Source: Shewanella atlantica (GTDB lineage: Bacteria; Pseudomonadota; Gammaproteobacteria; Enterobacterales; Shewanellaceae). From it: a stretch of DNA of 64,000 nt. The DNA lies in contig NZ_RXNV01000006.1 of the NCBI RefSeq assembly GCF_003966265.1, positions 209,212-273,211 of the forward strand. The letters are read 5' to 3'. Positions 1-7,106 of this stretch are shown in pieces. Within the stretch, counting starts at the first letter, position 1, and each line of letters begins with the position of its first letter. Both the position numbers and the translations under genes were made by a program. The notes beneath the pieces were generated by a model that saw only the letters and a list, made by a program, of their open reading frames with translations, was not told where the DNA came from and made no database searches.

Positions 1-107
1 GATTCAGACGACTCAAACTAAATGAATCAAACTAAACTAATCACCCCAAACGAATTAAGCCTGAGGGTTTTGATCTATTTCAATCAGGCAGAATGACTCA
101 TGCCTAA

Positions 108-563
108 TTACTCAGGACAGGGTTCGACAACCAGAGCAATATTATCCCGGCAGATGATCCTTACGCGGGTACCTGCTGCAATTTCGCTACCATCACCCAG
201 TGCAGACCATTCGGTCCCCTGAAATTCGATGCGCCCCTGATGTTGCGCCGGACCGATAGTCTCTTTCACGATGGCCGTCTGATTATAGATATCCAGTTCT
301 TCATCGGTATTACCAACGTGAGAATCTCCACCGACCAGTTTTTGTGTCAGCTGCCTGAAACTTAACAACAAGACAATAGAAACGATAAACCAGAGTGTGA
401 GGCTTTGCACTATTCCTTCGACTAATCCGATAGCCAGTGCAGATGCGACAACCAGACAGGCACCACCGAGCAAGATGACTATTCCCCCGGGAATAATGAT
501 CTCCGCCAGCATCAATGCCAGTCCAATGCAGCCCCAGATAATGATGGGATTTGATAACTCCAT
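108..563 (-). CDS. NfeD-family membrane protein
   Basis: This 151-residue protein has two or three hydrophobic segments in its first ~80 residues, including the Gly-rich stretch IIPGGIVILLGG. A small soluble beta-rich tail follows, of the OB-fold type that ends NfeD proteins. NfeD proteins are inner-membrane partners of SPFH/stomatin proteins such as QmcA and are thought to help organise membrane microdomains. The ATG at 561-563 is chosen because AGGGGG lies just upstream; an earlier in-frame ATG would add ten residues without a ribosome site. No SPFH gene is visible beside it, but the left end of the window cuts off the downstream side of this minus-strand gene. The family is clear; the partner is not seen. 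Confidence 0.85.
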   Translation of the reverse strand: MELSNPIIIWGCIGLALMLAEIIIPGGIVILLGGACLVVASALAIGLVEGIVQSLTLWFIVSIVLLLSFRQLTQKLVGGDSHVGNTDEELDIYNQTAIVKETIGPAQHQGRIEFQGTEWSALGDGSEIAAGTRVRIICRDNIALVVEPCPE

Positions 564-1009
564 ATTTCCCCCTGAAATGTGAGTATCCGTCAAAACACTA
601 TATCAGTTGTTTCTGCCCCTCGCGACATAATATGTCAAAAATCGTTTCAATAACATTATAAAACCTATTTGAAGCAGATAGTTATTACATTTATAGCAAA
701 CCAAAATTTTCAGTATCCTATCACCAAATGAATACCCAGCTCATTAAGCTTATCTCCCGCTCCATAACGAGAAAGCTGATTTAACACACATTTATGCCAA
801 TTTATCTCAAAACAGCAACAAACCCTTTGAACAATAGTGCCTTTATGAATATATTCTCCGCCCTATGAGATGGGTGCTCAGCGGTCATCTCAATTTAGCT
901 TCGCCGTACCCTTGGCGATCGATATTTTCAACAATCAATAAAGCAACTCAGAGTGCAAAGATTGTCACAGATAGCGGCCCGATGGCTGCATTAATAAAAA
1001 GGTAACGAG
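564..1009. other. Intergenic region between divergent nfeD-like and tsx-like genes
   Basis: These 446 bases are AT-rich and show no open frame that looks like a protein. They must hold promoters for both flanking genes. TGCAA-N6-TCACA at 954-969 resembles a CRP site, which would suit a nucleoside channel, but it sits only about 40 bases before the start codon and one half is poor. I see no clear terminator or repeat. Confidence 0.5.
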
Positions 1010-1762
1010 ATGAACAAAAAATGGCTTTTACTCGCACTTCTCGCCGCACCACAGGCGATGGCCGATGATATGATTCACTGGTGGGATGCCAGCGTGACCG
1101 CGTTATACGGTGATAATTACGATCTGGCGCCTTCTGATAAACAAACCACTTTCACCTTCGAAACTGCCGGCGCATGGCAATATGGTGATTGGTTTGCGTT
1201 TCAGGATCTGATCTATTTTAACGGTTCGAACGTCAGCAGTGACAGCACAACCTACGGCGAGATCTCGACTCGACTCAGTGCCGGTAAAATTTTAGGCAAA
1301 GAGATCGGTTTTGGCCCTGTCACCGACCTGTCTCTGGCTATGACCTTCGAAGAGGGTGAAGGGCCGGTTAAGAGCTTCCTGTACGGTCTGGGCATGGATA
1401 TTTCTATCCCTTACTTTAGCTACTTTCAGCTCAACACCTATCGACGTGATGCCATCAGCAGTGGCAACATCAGTGATGGTTGGCAGTTAACTCCCGCCTT
1501 TAGAATGGACTTTCCTGTTGGCAATTCGAACATAGTATTCGATGGCTTCTTTGACTGGGTATTCTCCGCCGATAACCAAGGCTATGAAGAGAACTTTCAC
1601 TTCAACCCTCAGCTGAAATATGATCTGGGTGCTGTCATCTTCGGTAGCCACAAGAAAAACAAATTTCTTGTCGGTGTCGAGTACGATTACTGGAAGAACA
1701 AGTACGGTGTAAAAGGAGTCGATCAAAACACCTACTCGGTTATAGCTAAGTATCACTTCTAA
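1010..1762 (+). CDS. Tsx/OmpK-family outer-membrane nucleoside channel
   Basis: This 250-residue protein begins with a signal peptide (residues 1-18, cut after AMA). The rest is built from alternating amphipathic strands and ends in KYHF, a C-terminal aromatic outer-membrane signature. The DDMIHWWDASVTALYG start of the mature protein is typical of the Tsx/OmpK (channel-forming nucleoside porin) family. The gene converges on uridine phosphorylase, so uptake of nucleosides across the outer membrane and their cleavage in the cytoplasm are probably linked. The ribosome site is AAGGTAACGAG before the ATG. The family is confident; the exact substrate is inferred from the neighbour. Confidence 0.88.
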   Translation: MNKKWLLLALLAAPQAMADDMIHWWDASVTALYGDNYDLAPSDKQTTFTFETAGAWQYGDWFAFQDLIYFNGSNVSSDSTTYGEISTRLSAGKILGKEIGFGPVTDLSLAMTFEEGEGPVKSFLYGLGMDISIPYFSYFQLNTYRRDAISSGNISDGWQLTPAFRMDFPVGNSNIVFDGFFDWVFSADNQGYEENFHFNPQLKYDLGAVIFGSHKKNKFLVGVEYDYWKNKYGVKGVDQNTYSVIAKYHF

Positions 1763-1817
1763 TCGGCATTTTTGGATAATTAGCTTTATCCATCAGTCCT
1801 GATTGAGATGTCAGATC

Positions 1818-1844
1818 AAAAAAGGCGCCCCAGGCGCCTTTTTA
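1818..1844. terminator. Bidirectional terminator between tsx-like gene and udp
   Basis: A GC-rich palindrome (ggcgcc, short apex, ggcgcc) is flanked by an A run on the left and a T run on the right. It can end both convergent transcripts. Confidence 0.9.
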
Positions 1845-1878
1845 TTAACTTATATCGATCGATATTAAACCTGCCGAT

Positions 1879-2637
1879 TTAAGCCAGAAGTTTCTTCGCT
1901 GCTGCAACGACGATAGAAACTGCACTCACTTCAGTTTTCTTCATCGTAGCTTCATCAGGGATCTCTTGCTGTGTACGGTTTACAATCACACCGGCAACAC
2001 ATGCCGCACGCCAACCTTGCGAAGCACACATGGTAAATAGCGTCGAAGATTCCATCTCGTAGTTAAGAACCCCAAGGTCCTGCCACTCTTGCATCATCCC
2101 TCTGTACTGACGCGTTACACGACCAGAAACGGTATCGTAACGATCTTGACCAGGATAGAAAGTATCTGAAGAAGCTGTAATACCGATGTGTGGCTCCAGG
2201 CCTGCATCACGGGTTGCTTCAACCATAGCTGTAGTACATTCGAAGTTAGCAACGGCTGGGTACTCCATAGGAGCAAAGTGCAGACTTGCGCCATCGAGAC
2301 GAACCGAAGCTTGAGTTACGATAACATCACCAACATTCACTTGAGGCTGGATAGCGCCGGTGGTACCGACACGCAGGAAGGTTGTCACACCTAGCTGAGC
2401 TAACTCTTCAACTGCGATAGAGGTCGATGGTCCGCCAATACCGGTAGAACATATAACAACAGCTTTGCCGTCGATATAGGCAAGGTAACTTGTATATTCA
2501 CGATGGCTGGCCAGGAACGTAGCGCCTTCCATCAACTCAGCAATACGCTTAACACGCTCAGGATCACCAGGCACAATCGCCAAGTTCGCCCCATCCAACA
2601 TTTTTTTGGTCAATCCCAAATGAAATACATCTGACAT
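1879..2637 (-). CDS. udp: Uridine phosphorylase
   Basis: Udp reversibly splits uridine with phosphate to uracil and ribose-1-phosphate in pyrimidine nucleoside salvage. The 252-residue protein matches E. coli Udp closely in length and sequence. SDVFHLGLTK at the N-terminus, the phosphate-binding VPGDPERV, CSTGIGGPSTSIAVEEL, the RVGTTGAIQ stretch and NYEMESSTLFTMCASQG (nucleoside-binding Glu-Met-Glu) are all present. The ATG at 2635-2637 is preceded by AAAGGGG; an upstream in-frame TTG is rejected because it overlaps that ribosome site. Upstream, TGTGATCTTGCTAACC on the gene's strand (near 2710-2725) is a CRP-like half site, in keeping with known CRP/CytR control of udp in enterics, but this is weak evidence here. 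Confidence 0.97.
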   Translation of the reverse strand: MSDVFHLGLTKKMLDGANLAIVPGDPERVKRIAELMEGATFLASHREYTSYLAYIDGKAVVICSTGIGGPSTSIAVEELAQLGVTTFLRVGTTGAIQPQVNVGDVIVTQASVRLDGASLHFAPMEYPAVANFECTTAMVEATRDAGLEPHIGITASSDTFYPGQDRYDTVSGRVTRQYRGMMQEWQDLGVLNYEMESSTLFTMCASQGWRAACVAGVIVNRTQQEIPDEATMKKTEVSAVSIVVAAAKKLLA

Positions 2638-2920
2638 TATGAAAACCCCTTTCAATTTTGATAAAAAAATTCTTCTGTTTGCGACTTTAACCTAGTATCG
2701 AAGCCAAAAAGGTTAGCAAGATCACACTTTGTTGGGCGACAGGTAAATGTTTTGCTGTAATGCAGTTACTAAAACGATTCATCTGCATTAACAAACTGCA
2801 TCGCTTAAGAAGTCCTTAATCACTCACAGATTTAGATCGAGACACATCTTGATTCAGTACCAGTATAGGCGGCTTTGAAAAATAAGGAGTTATACCTGAC
2901 CTAATAACTTTTACATCCTC

Positions 2921-2958
2921 AGTTCTCAGGCACTTCCATAGTTCTCAGGCACTTTCAT
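2921..2958. repeat. Two-copy 19-base tandem repeat
   Basis: agttctcaggcacttccat at 2921-2939 is followed directly by a second copy at 2940-2958 with one change (c to t). It lies in the 449-base gap between udp and ydcH, well upstream of the ydcH promoter. The rest of the gap is AT-rich with no coding signal. Confidence 0.9.
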
Positions 2959-3008
2959 TTAGTGCGTTACGCCAGACAAAGCAGATATTTATTATGAGTG
3001 TTCAATTG

Positions 3009-3038
3009 TTGACCTCTATCACATTTGGTCGGTAAAAA
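3009..3038 (+). promoter_or_regulatory. Sigma-70-like promoter of ydcH-like gene
   Basis: TTGACC (3009-3014) and TAAAAA (3033-3038) are separated by 18 bases. The predicted start lies about 40 bases before the ATG, and GGAGGAG precedes the start codon. The -35 box is good, the -10 box moderate. Confidence 0.5.
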
Positions 3039-3086
3039 TCGCGCTAATTTAGAGATAAACAAAATAAAACGGAGGAGATCACAACT

Positions 3087-3308
3087 ATGTTTCCGGAATA
3101 CAGAGAGCTCATCACCAAACTAAAAAGCGAAGACGCACACTTCCTGAAGAAGTTTAATAAGCATAATGCGTTGGATGATGAAATTAAGGAGTTAGAGCAA
3201 CATAGTTCCAGTGGCTTTACCAATGAGGTTCATGAGCTCAAGATAAAAAAGCTACATCTTAAGGAGGAGTTACACACGATTTTAAAGAAATCACCACAAC
3301 TTATTTAG
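3087..3308 (+). CDS. YdcH-family (DUF465) small helical protein
   Basis: This 73-residue, highly charged protein is almost entirely helical: a first helix, a short Ser/Gly turn (HSSSGFTNE) and a second Lys/Glu-rich helix containing the LKIKKLHLKEEL stretch typical of the YdcH/DUF465 family. Its function is unknown in any organism; the shape is an antiparallel helical hairpin. A strong GGAGGAG ribosome site supports the start, and a clear terminator follows 23 bases after the stop, so the gene is probably transcribed alone. Confidence 0.87.
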   Translation: MFPEYRELITKLKSEDAHFLKKFNKHNALDDEIKELEQHSSSGFTNEVHELKIKKLHLKEELHTILKKSPQLI

Positions 3309-3331
3309 CGTGCAGGAATAATACTAGATAT

Positions 3332-3360
3332 AAAAATGGGCAATTAAGCCCATTTTTTTA
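3332..3360. terminator. Bidirectional terminator
   Basis: The hairpin atgggc-aattaa-gcccat is flanked by A5 on the left and T7 on the right. It serves the ydcH-like gene and the convergent gene ending at 3387. Confidence 0.9.
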
Positions 3361-3386
3361 TCTGTTTAACGAGATAAAGTATCTAT

Positions 3387-3851
3387 CTACCTCAACGCCT
3401 TAATGAGTTCAGCACTGGAGTCGAAGGTACTCACACTCATCACTTTTAAACCGTCTAACTTGATCAAGGTTGCCTGATCTTTTTCAGAAGGCAACAAACG
3501 TGTCGTTTCCCCCTCTCTGTCCAATGCCATGGAAAACGGCAGATCTTTCATTTGAGGAATAGCGACAAACTTAGCAATCAAGGAGGGCATACCACTGATG
3601 TCCGCGACATAAACTAACTTATCCGATGTTTGTTTTTGCTCTGCTGTCAGCACTTCCAGTGCCTCTTTGATAATATCTCCGCCTTTCATATTACGACTAA
3701 AAAGTAAGGTCCGGGTTTCTTCAGAAACAGCTATTTTATTTTCAAACTGATCCAGAAGCTCTATCTGAGAAACCAGATCACCTTCAACATAAGATGATGC
3801 CTGAGCAAAGCTGGTTAACAGAGTACAGATAACGAATAACAGAGTTCGCAT
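3387..3851 (-). CDS. Small periplasmic protein, possibly thioredoxin-like fold
   Basis: This 154-residue protein has a clear signal peptide (residues 1-18, cut after AQA), so it is exported. The mature part opens with EGDLVSQIELLDQFENKIAV, which resembles the first strands of periplasmic thioredoxin-fold proteins of the peroxiredoxin/YtfJ type. There is no CXXC pair and no cysteine in the mature protein, so it cannot be a redox thioredoxin. LVYVADISGMPSLIAKF and LPFSMALDREGETTRLLP could be later strands of such a fold. I do not recognise a named family. It stands alone, ends at a shared terminator and starts in a short gap before the MscS gene. Confidence 0.7.
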   Translation of the reverse strand: MRTLLFVICTLLTSFAQASSYVEGDLVSQIELLDQFENKIAVSEETRTLLFSRNMKGGDIIKEALEVLTAEQKQTSDKLVYVADISGMPSLIAKFVAIPQMKDLPFSMALDREGETTRLLPSEKDQATLIKLDGLKVMSVSTFDSSAELIKALR

Positions 3852-4071
3852 GCTTTAATTCCTAGCTAGGTCTTGAGTTCATTAAACATTAACTTAGTCC
3901 GCTTAAAACCACATTAAAATTATGGACAATTCATGATCCTCTTCACGCAGAATCGACCTCGAGAAATAAACTTAAAAATCTGCCCTAAAAATGCAACAGT
4001 TTTGCTACCAAAGTAGCTAAAATTCAGTAAGCTATTCACTATAAAAATGATGTTATTTAAAGGCCGATACC

Positions 4072-4905
4072 ATGAAGGAAGATCAACTCGCACAAGAGCT
4101 TGAGCAACTGCAAAATGTCTATACACTGATCACTGAGTTTCTGGTTCAATACAGTTTTCGCCTTGTGGGCGCACTACTTATTTTCCTTATCGGCCTTTGG
4201 CTCGCCTCCAAGGTCGCGAAACTGGTCACGAGACAGTTCGAAAAACACAATATCGACATAACACTAAGCAACTTTGTCAGTAACTTAGTACGAATTATTA
4301 TTGTTGCCATGGTCGCCATCATAGCACTGGGAAAACTGGGGATAAGCGTCACACCTATGATTGCAGCCATTGGTGCGGCGTCCTTGGGTGCAGGGCTCGC
4401 GATTCAGGGGATGCTCTCTAACTATGCCGCCGGTATCACCATCATAGTTACTCGCCCTTTTATAATAGGTAATACCATCACAGTTAAAGAGGTCACCGGT
4501 GTAGTGCAGGATATCCATCTGGGTTTAACGGTACTGACTAACGAGGAGGGGGAGCAGATCAGCATCCCTAACAAGCACATTGTCGGAGAGATACTACACA
4601 ACTCCTTTGCGAACAAACTCGTAGAAACAAAATTCAACATTAACTATCAGTCGGATCCTGAGGAGGTGGTAGCCCTGGCCACTCAAGTACTGGCCGAGAG
4701 CCAGCAGGTCAATCAGGACAAGCCACCTCATATCGGTATAAATGGTTTTAACACTGTCGGCATCGAGATAGGTATTCGATATTGGGTACCCACCCAAAGC
4801 TATTACCAAAATAAATACCAAACTAACTTAGCGATATATAAGGCGTTACATACGGCAGGAATCGAGATCCCATGCCCGGTCAGAGAAGTTCATATAGAGA
4901 GATAA
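4072..4905 (+). CDS. Small-conductance mechanosensitive channel, MscS family
   Basis: MscS channels open under membrane tension and release solutes on osmotic downshift. The 277-residue protein has the E. coli MscS length (286) and layout: a short N-terminal helix, TM1 about residues 27-50, TM2 about 68-88, and the pore-lining Gly/Ala-rich TM3 from about residue 95 (IGAASLGAGLAIQGMLSNYAAG). The cytoplasmic beta domain follows with ITVKEVTGVVQDIHLGLTVL and IPNKHIVGEILHN. The ATG at 4072 has AAGG about nine bases upstream. It is monocistronic and convergent with the next gene. Confidence 0.95.
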   Translation: MKEDQLAQELEQLQNVYTLITEFLVQYSFRLVGALLIFLIGLWLASKVAKLVTRQFEKHNIDITLSNFVSNLVRIIIVAMVAIIALGKLGISVTPMIAAIGAASLGAGLAIQGMLSNYAAGITIIVTRPFIIGNTITVKEVTGVVQDIHLGLTVLTNEEGEQISIPNKHIVGEILHNSFANKLVETKFNINYQSDPEEVVALATQVLAESQQVNQDKPPHIGINGFNTVGIEIGIRYWVPTQSYYQNKYQTNLAIYKALHTAGIEIPCPVREVHIER

Positions 4906-4975
4906 CTTACTTAGTTCTGTCAATGTGACCTAAATCTTGCTCTAAAGAGGTCAGAGCAAGATTTAACAACAAGGA

Positions 4976-5914
4976 CTAGAGCCCCCGCTGCCACTCCTGC
5001 CTTAAACCGCTCGACAGTGGCTTAGTCATGGCCTGTTCTACTTGAGCTATTAACTTGTCCTTGTCTTTACCTAAAGTCCCTTTCAACACGAGGTAATTTG
5101 AAGCGTGGTCCGAGCGAAAAATCGTTTTATCCAGTTCGAGGTGCTTCAACAGGGTGTGCATCTCGACGAATAAACCATGTTGGTCCGGCAGCTGAAAATT
5201 CCCGTCGAAGCTTTTATCCATGCGTTCCGTCCCCATAGGCAGCGTGACCACCAATGTAGAGAGATACTCCGGCTGAGCGGCGTTCATTAATTTAGCCGAG
5301 TTGATGGCGTGTTGCTGCGATAAGCCAGTGCCGCCGAGTCCATTTAAAATCATCACCGAAGATTTGATGCCTGCCGCTTTTATCTTTTTCAGTGCGACCA
5401 GTGACGAGTCAAAACTTTCGCCTTTTTCGATACGGCGCAGCACTTCATCATCACCACTCTCGCAACCAATATACAGCAGTGATAAACCAAGCTCCTTCAG
5501 TCTGGTCAACTCCTCAACCGTCTTATTCTTAAGGTTTCTTGGCAGACAGTAGCTACTGATCCGGGTGACGCCGGGCAGGTGCTCACGGATCAACAAACAG
5601 ATGGCTTCCAGTCTGTCAAAGGGCAGGCTCATCGCATCCCCATCGGCGAGAAACACCCGATGAACCGCGCCACCAGTTTCTGCAACTGCAATAATATCCG
5701 CAGCAATCTTATCCAGCTTCTGCGCCCTGAAGCGTTTCTGCGGCGCGGTATACATGTCGCAAAAGGCACAACGATTCCAACTGCAACCGTTAGTAACCTG
5801 CAGGATAAGTGACTTCCATTCCGATGGGGGACGAAACAAAGGCTCAATATAATTCAAAGGCTGACACTCCTTAATATCCCTAATAAAGGGCAAGCTATAA
5901 TCTGCACCATACAT
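4976..5914 (-). CDS. Radical SAM protein of unknown substrate
   Basis: The 312-residue protein carries C44-X4-C49-X2-C52 within NGCSWNRCAFCDMY, followed by a KRFR stretch. The four-residue first spacing is characteristic of a subgroup of COG1032-like radical SAM proteins rather than the classical CX3CX2C. AVHRVFLADGDAMSLPFDRL (the metal/SAM-binding second strand), a GCESGDDEVLRRIEKGE stretch and an ILNGLGG stretch match the radical SAM TIM barrel. The reaction is unknown. No ribosome site is obvious before the ATG, so the start is less certain. It is a single gene, convergent with the MscS gene. Confidence 0.88.
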   Translation of the reverse strand: MYGADYSLPFIRDIKECQPLNYIEPLFRPPSEWKSLILQVTNGCSWNRCAFCDMYTAPQKRFRAQKLDKIAADIIAVAETGGAVHRVFLADGDAMSLPFDRLEAICLLIREHLPGVTRISSYCLPRNLKNKTVEELTRLKELGLSLLYIGCESGDDEVLRRIEKGESFDSSLVALKKIKAAGIKSSVMILNGLGGTGLSQQHAINSAKLMNAAQPEYLSTLVVTLPMGTERMDKSFDGNFQLPDQHGLFVEMHTLLKHLELDKTIFRSDHASNYLVLKGTLGKDKDKLIAQVEQAMTKPLSSGLRQEWQRGL

Positions 5915-6039
5915 TCACAGCCGTAAACATAGTGGTTTCAAATTGGCTCAAAGGTTAACACTCACTAATAAAGAAAAAAACGATGAATTGTGAACCAAGT
6001 CTCATGTTTTAAAATCAACTACTCATAAATAGATAGGTT

Positions 6040-6080
6040 TTGATCTAGTGCAATTTTTATTCAATTTTTTTTGCTAAAGT
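6040..6080 (+). promoter_or_regulatory. Possible Fnr/CRP-type site and -10 box before the 81-residue gene
   Basis: TTGAT-CTAG-TGCAA at 6040-6053 resembles the Fnr/EtrA consensus TTGAT-N4-ATCAA with two mismatches. TGCTAAAGT gives an extended -10 (TAAAGT at 6075-6080). A start near 6087 would place the site centre at about -41, the usual activating position. This is pattern-based inference only. Confidence 0.35.
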
Positions 6081-6091
6081 GCACCCATTCA

Positions 6092-6135
6092 GAGTTTGTA
6101 ACACTTTGGCAAACTCACGCTTCCCATCTGGGAAG
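6092..6135 (+). other. Two hairpins in the leader of the 81-residue gene
   Basis: gagtttg (6092-6098) pairs with caaactc (6110-6116), a perfect seven-base stem. cttccca (6120-6126) pairs with tgggaag (6129-6135), a second tight stem. Both lie inside the expected leader, 45-90 bases before the start codon. Neither is followed by a T run, so they look like structure rather than a terminator. Confidence 0.55.
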
Positions 6136-6181
6136 TGAAGAAAACAGGCGCATCGGCCTACATACGTAAAGAATAATAATT

Positions 6182-6427
6182 ATGCAAATAGCACAACAAC
6201 TGAAAGACAGAAGAGGGACTGATCTGCATCATGACGTTCATTGGGACTCTATGACCGCAGAGCAGAAAATTGCTCTCTATAACCTGCACCGATTTGGTTA
6301 TCGGCTGTTGTTTGTTCGCCATATGCATTCTGGACCTTTGGCTGTGATCTCTCAACAAAACCATCTGGCGACGATAAGTTCCCATGGTGAAGTTGATTAC
6401 AGAACAGATATCCAACTAAGGGACTAA
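6182..6427 (+). CDS. Conserved-looking 81-residue protein of unknown function
   Basis: The protein starts MQIAQQLKDRRGTDLHHD and contains YNLHRFGYRLLFVRHMHSG and a tail GEVDYRTDIQLR. It is rich in His and Arg in the first half and looks like a compact soluble domain, with an initial helix and then short strands. There is no signal peptide or Cys. I cannot name its family with certainty. Support for a real gene comes from its own upstream promoter-like elements, a structured leader and a terminator starting 29 bases after the stop. The ribosome site is weak (AAAGAA). Confidence 0.72.
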   Translation: MQIAQQLKDRRGTDLHHDVHWDSMTAEQKIALYNLHRFGYRLLFVRHMHSGPLAVISQQNHLATISSHGEVDYRTDIQLRD

Positions 6428-6455
6428 TCTCAACGAATTCGTTGGGTGATTTCTC

Positions 6456-6487
6456 AAAAAGGAGCGCTGAAAAGTGCTCCTTTTATT
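6456..6487. terminator. Terminator after the 81-residue gene
   Basis: ggagcgct and agtgctcc form an eight-base stem with one G-T pair, flanked by A5 and T4. It can also serve the convergent acetyltransferase gene. Confidence 0.85.
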
Positions 6488-6512
6488 TATTATGGTCTCC
6501 CGAAAACAGATA

Positions 6513-6980
6513 TTAAATATCAGCTTCACCAGATTGGTATAGCATATCCAGATGCGGGATCCCATCTTCCAGATAAACTTCAGAGACTGGTTCAAAACCT
6601 AGCTTTTGATAGAATGCCTTGAGGTATTCCTGTCCGCCTAACTGAATGTTTTTCTCGGGCCACAGTTCTTGTGTCACTCTGATCGCCTCACTCATCAATG
6701 AGTGTGCGACCCCGGCTCCTCTGGCTTGCTCGGCTACAACCACTCGCCCGATGCTGGCATCGGCATAGCTGACTCCGGGTGCGAGTAATCGAGCATAAGC
6801 CACGATCTCCCCCGCATCATTTCGCCCCAGCAGATGACGGGTTTCACTATGGCGGTCTTTTTCATCTAATTCAGGATAGGGACAGTTTTGCTCAACCACA
6901 AAAATATCGACCCTAAGCTTTAGTAACTCGTACAGCTCATCTACCGAAAGCACATTAAATGTCAGAACGCTCCACTGCAT
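6513..6980 (-). CDS. GNAT acetyltransferase, ElaA family
   Basis: The 155-residue protein begins with the ElaA signature LYELLKLRVDIFVVEQNCPYPELDEKD and carries the acetyl-CoA loop RGAGVAHSLMSEAI (variant of the Q/RxxGxG/A motif), then AFYQKLGFEPVSEVYLEDGIPHLDM near the C-terminus. ElaA proteins are predicted N-acetyltransferases with an uncertain acceptor. GGGAG five bases before the ATG supports the start. The gene follows the efflux operon in the same direction but a gap of about 125 bases separates them. Confidence 0.92.
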   Translation of the reverse strand: MQWSVLTFNVLSVDELYELLKLRVDIFVVEQNCPYPELDEKDRHSETRHLLGRNDAGEIVAYARLLAPGVSYADASIGRVVVAEQARGAGVAHSLMSEAIRVTQELWPEKNIQLGGQEYLKAFYQKLGFEPVSEVYLEDGIPHLDMLYQSGEADI

Positions 6981-7106
6981 ATCATCTCCCTTATTGAATG
7001 ATTAAAGAATATAAAAATAAAGAGTAAAAAGCAGTGTAACACCACTAAGGAGAAAGAGGTGTTCCTAACGGTGGAGTTCGTCAGATAACTGGCCATGACC
7101 AAGCGT

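Noticed and set aside
954..969. CRP site for the tsx-like gene
   Set aside because: Only one half is good and it lies about 40 bases before the start codon, too close for activation.
3920..4126. A 68-residue minus-strand frame overlapping the MscS start
   Set aside because: It overlaps a certain gene and its composition is that of an antisense frame.
6158..6415. An 85-residue minus-strand frame opposite the 81-residue gene
   Set aside because: The plus-strand gene has the better support, with a leader and terminator; this frame has neither.
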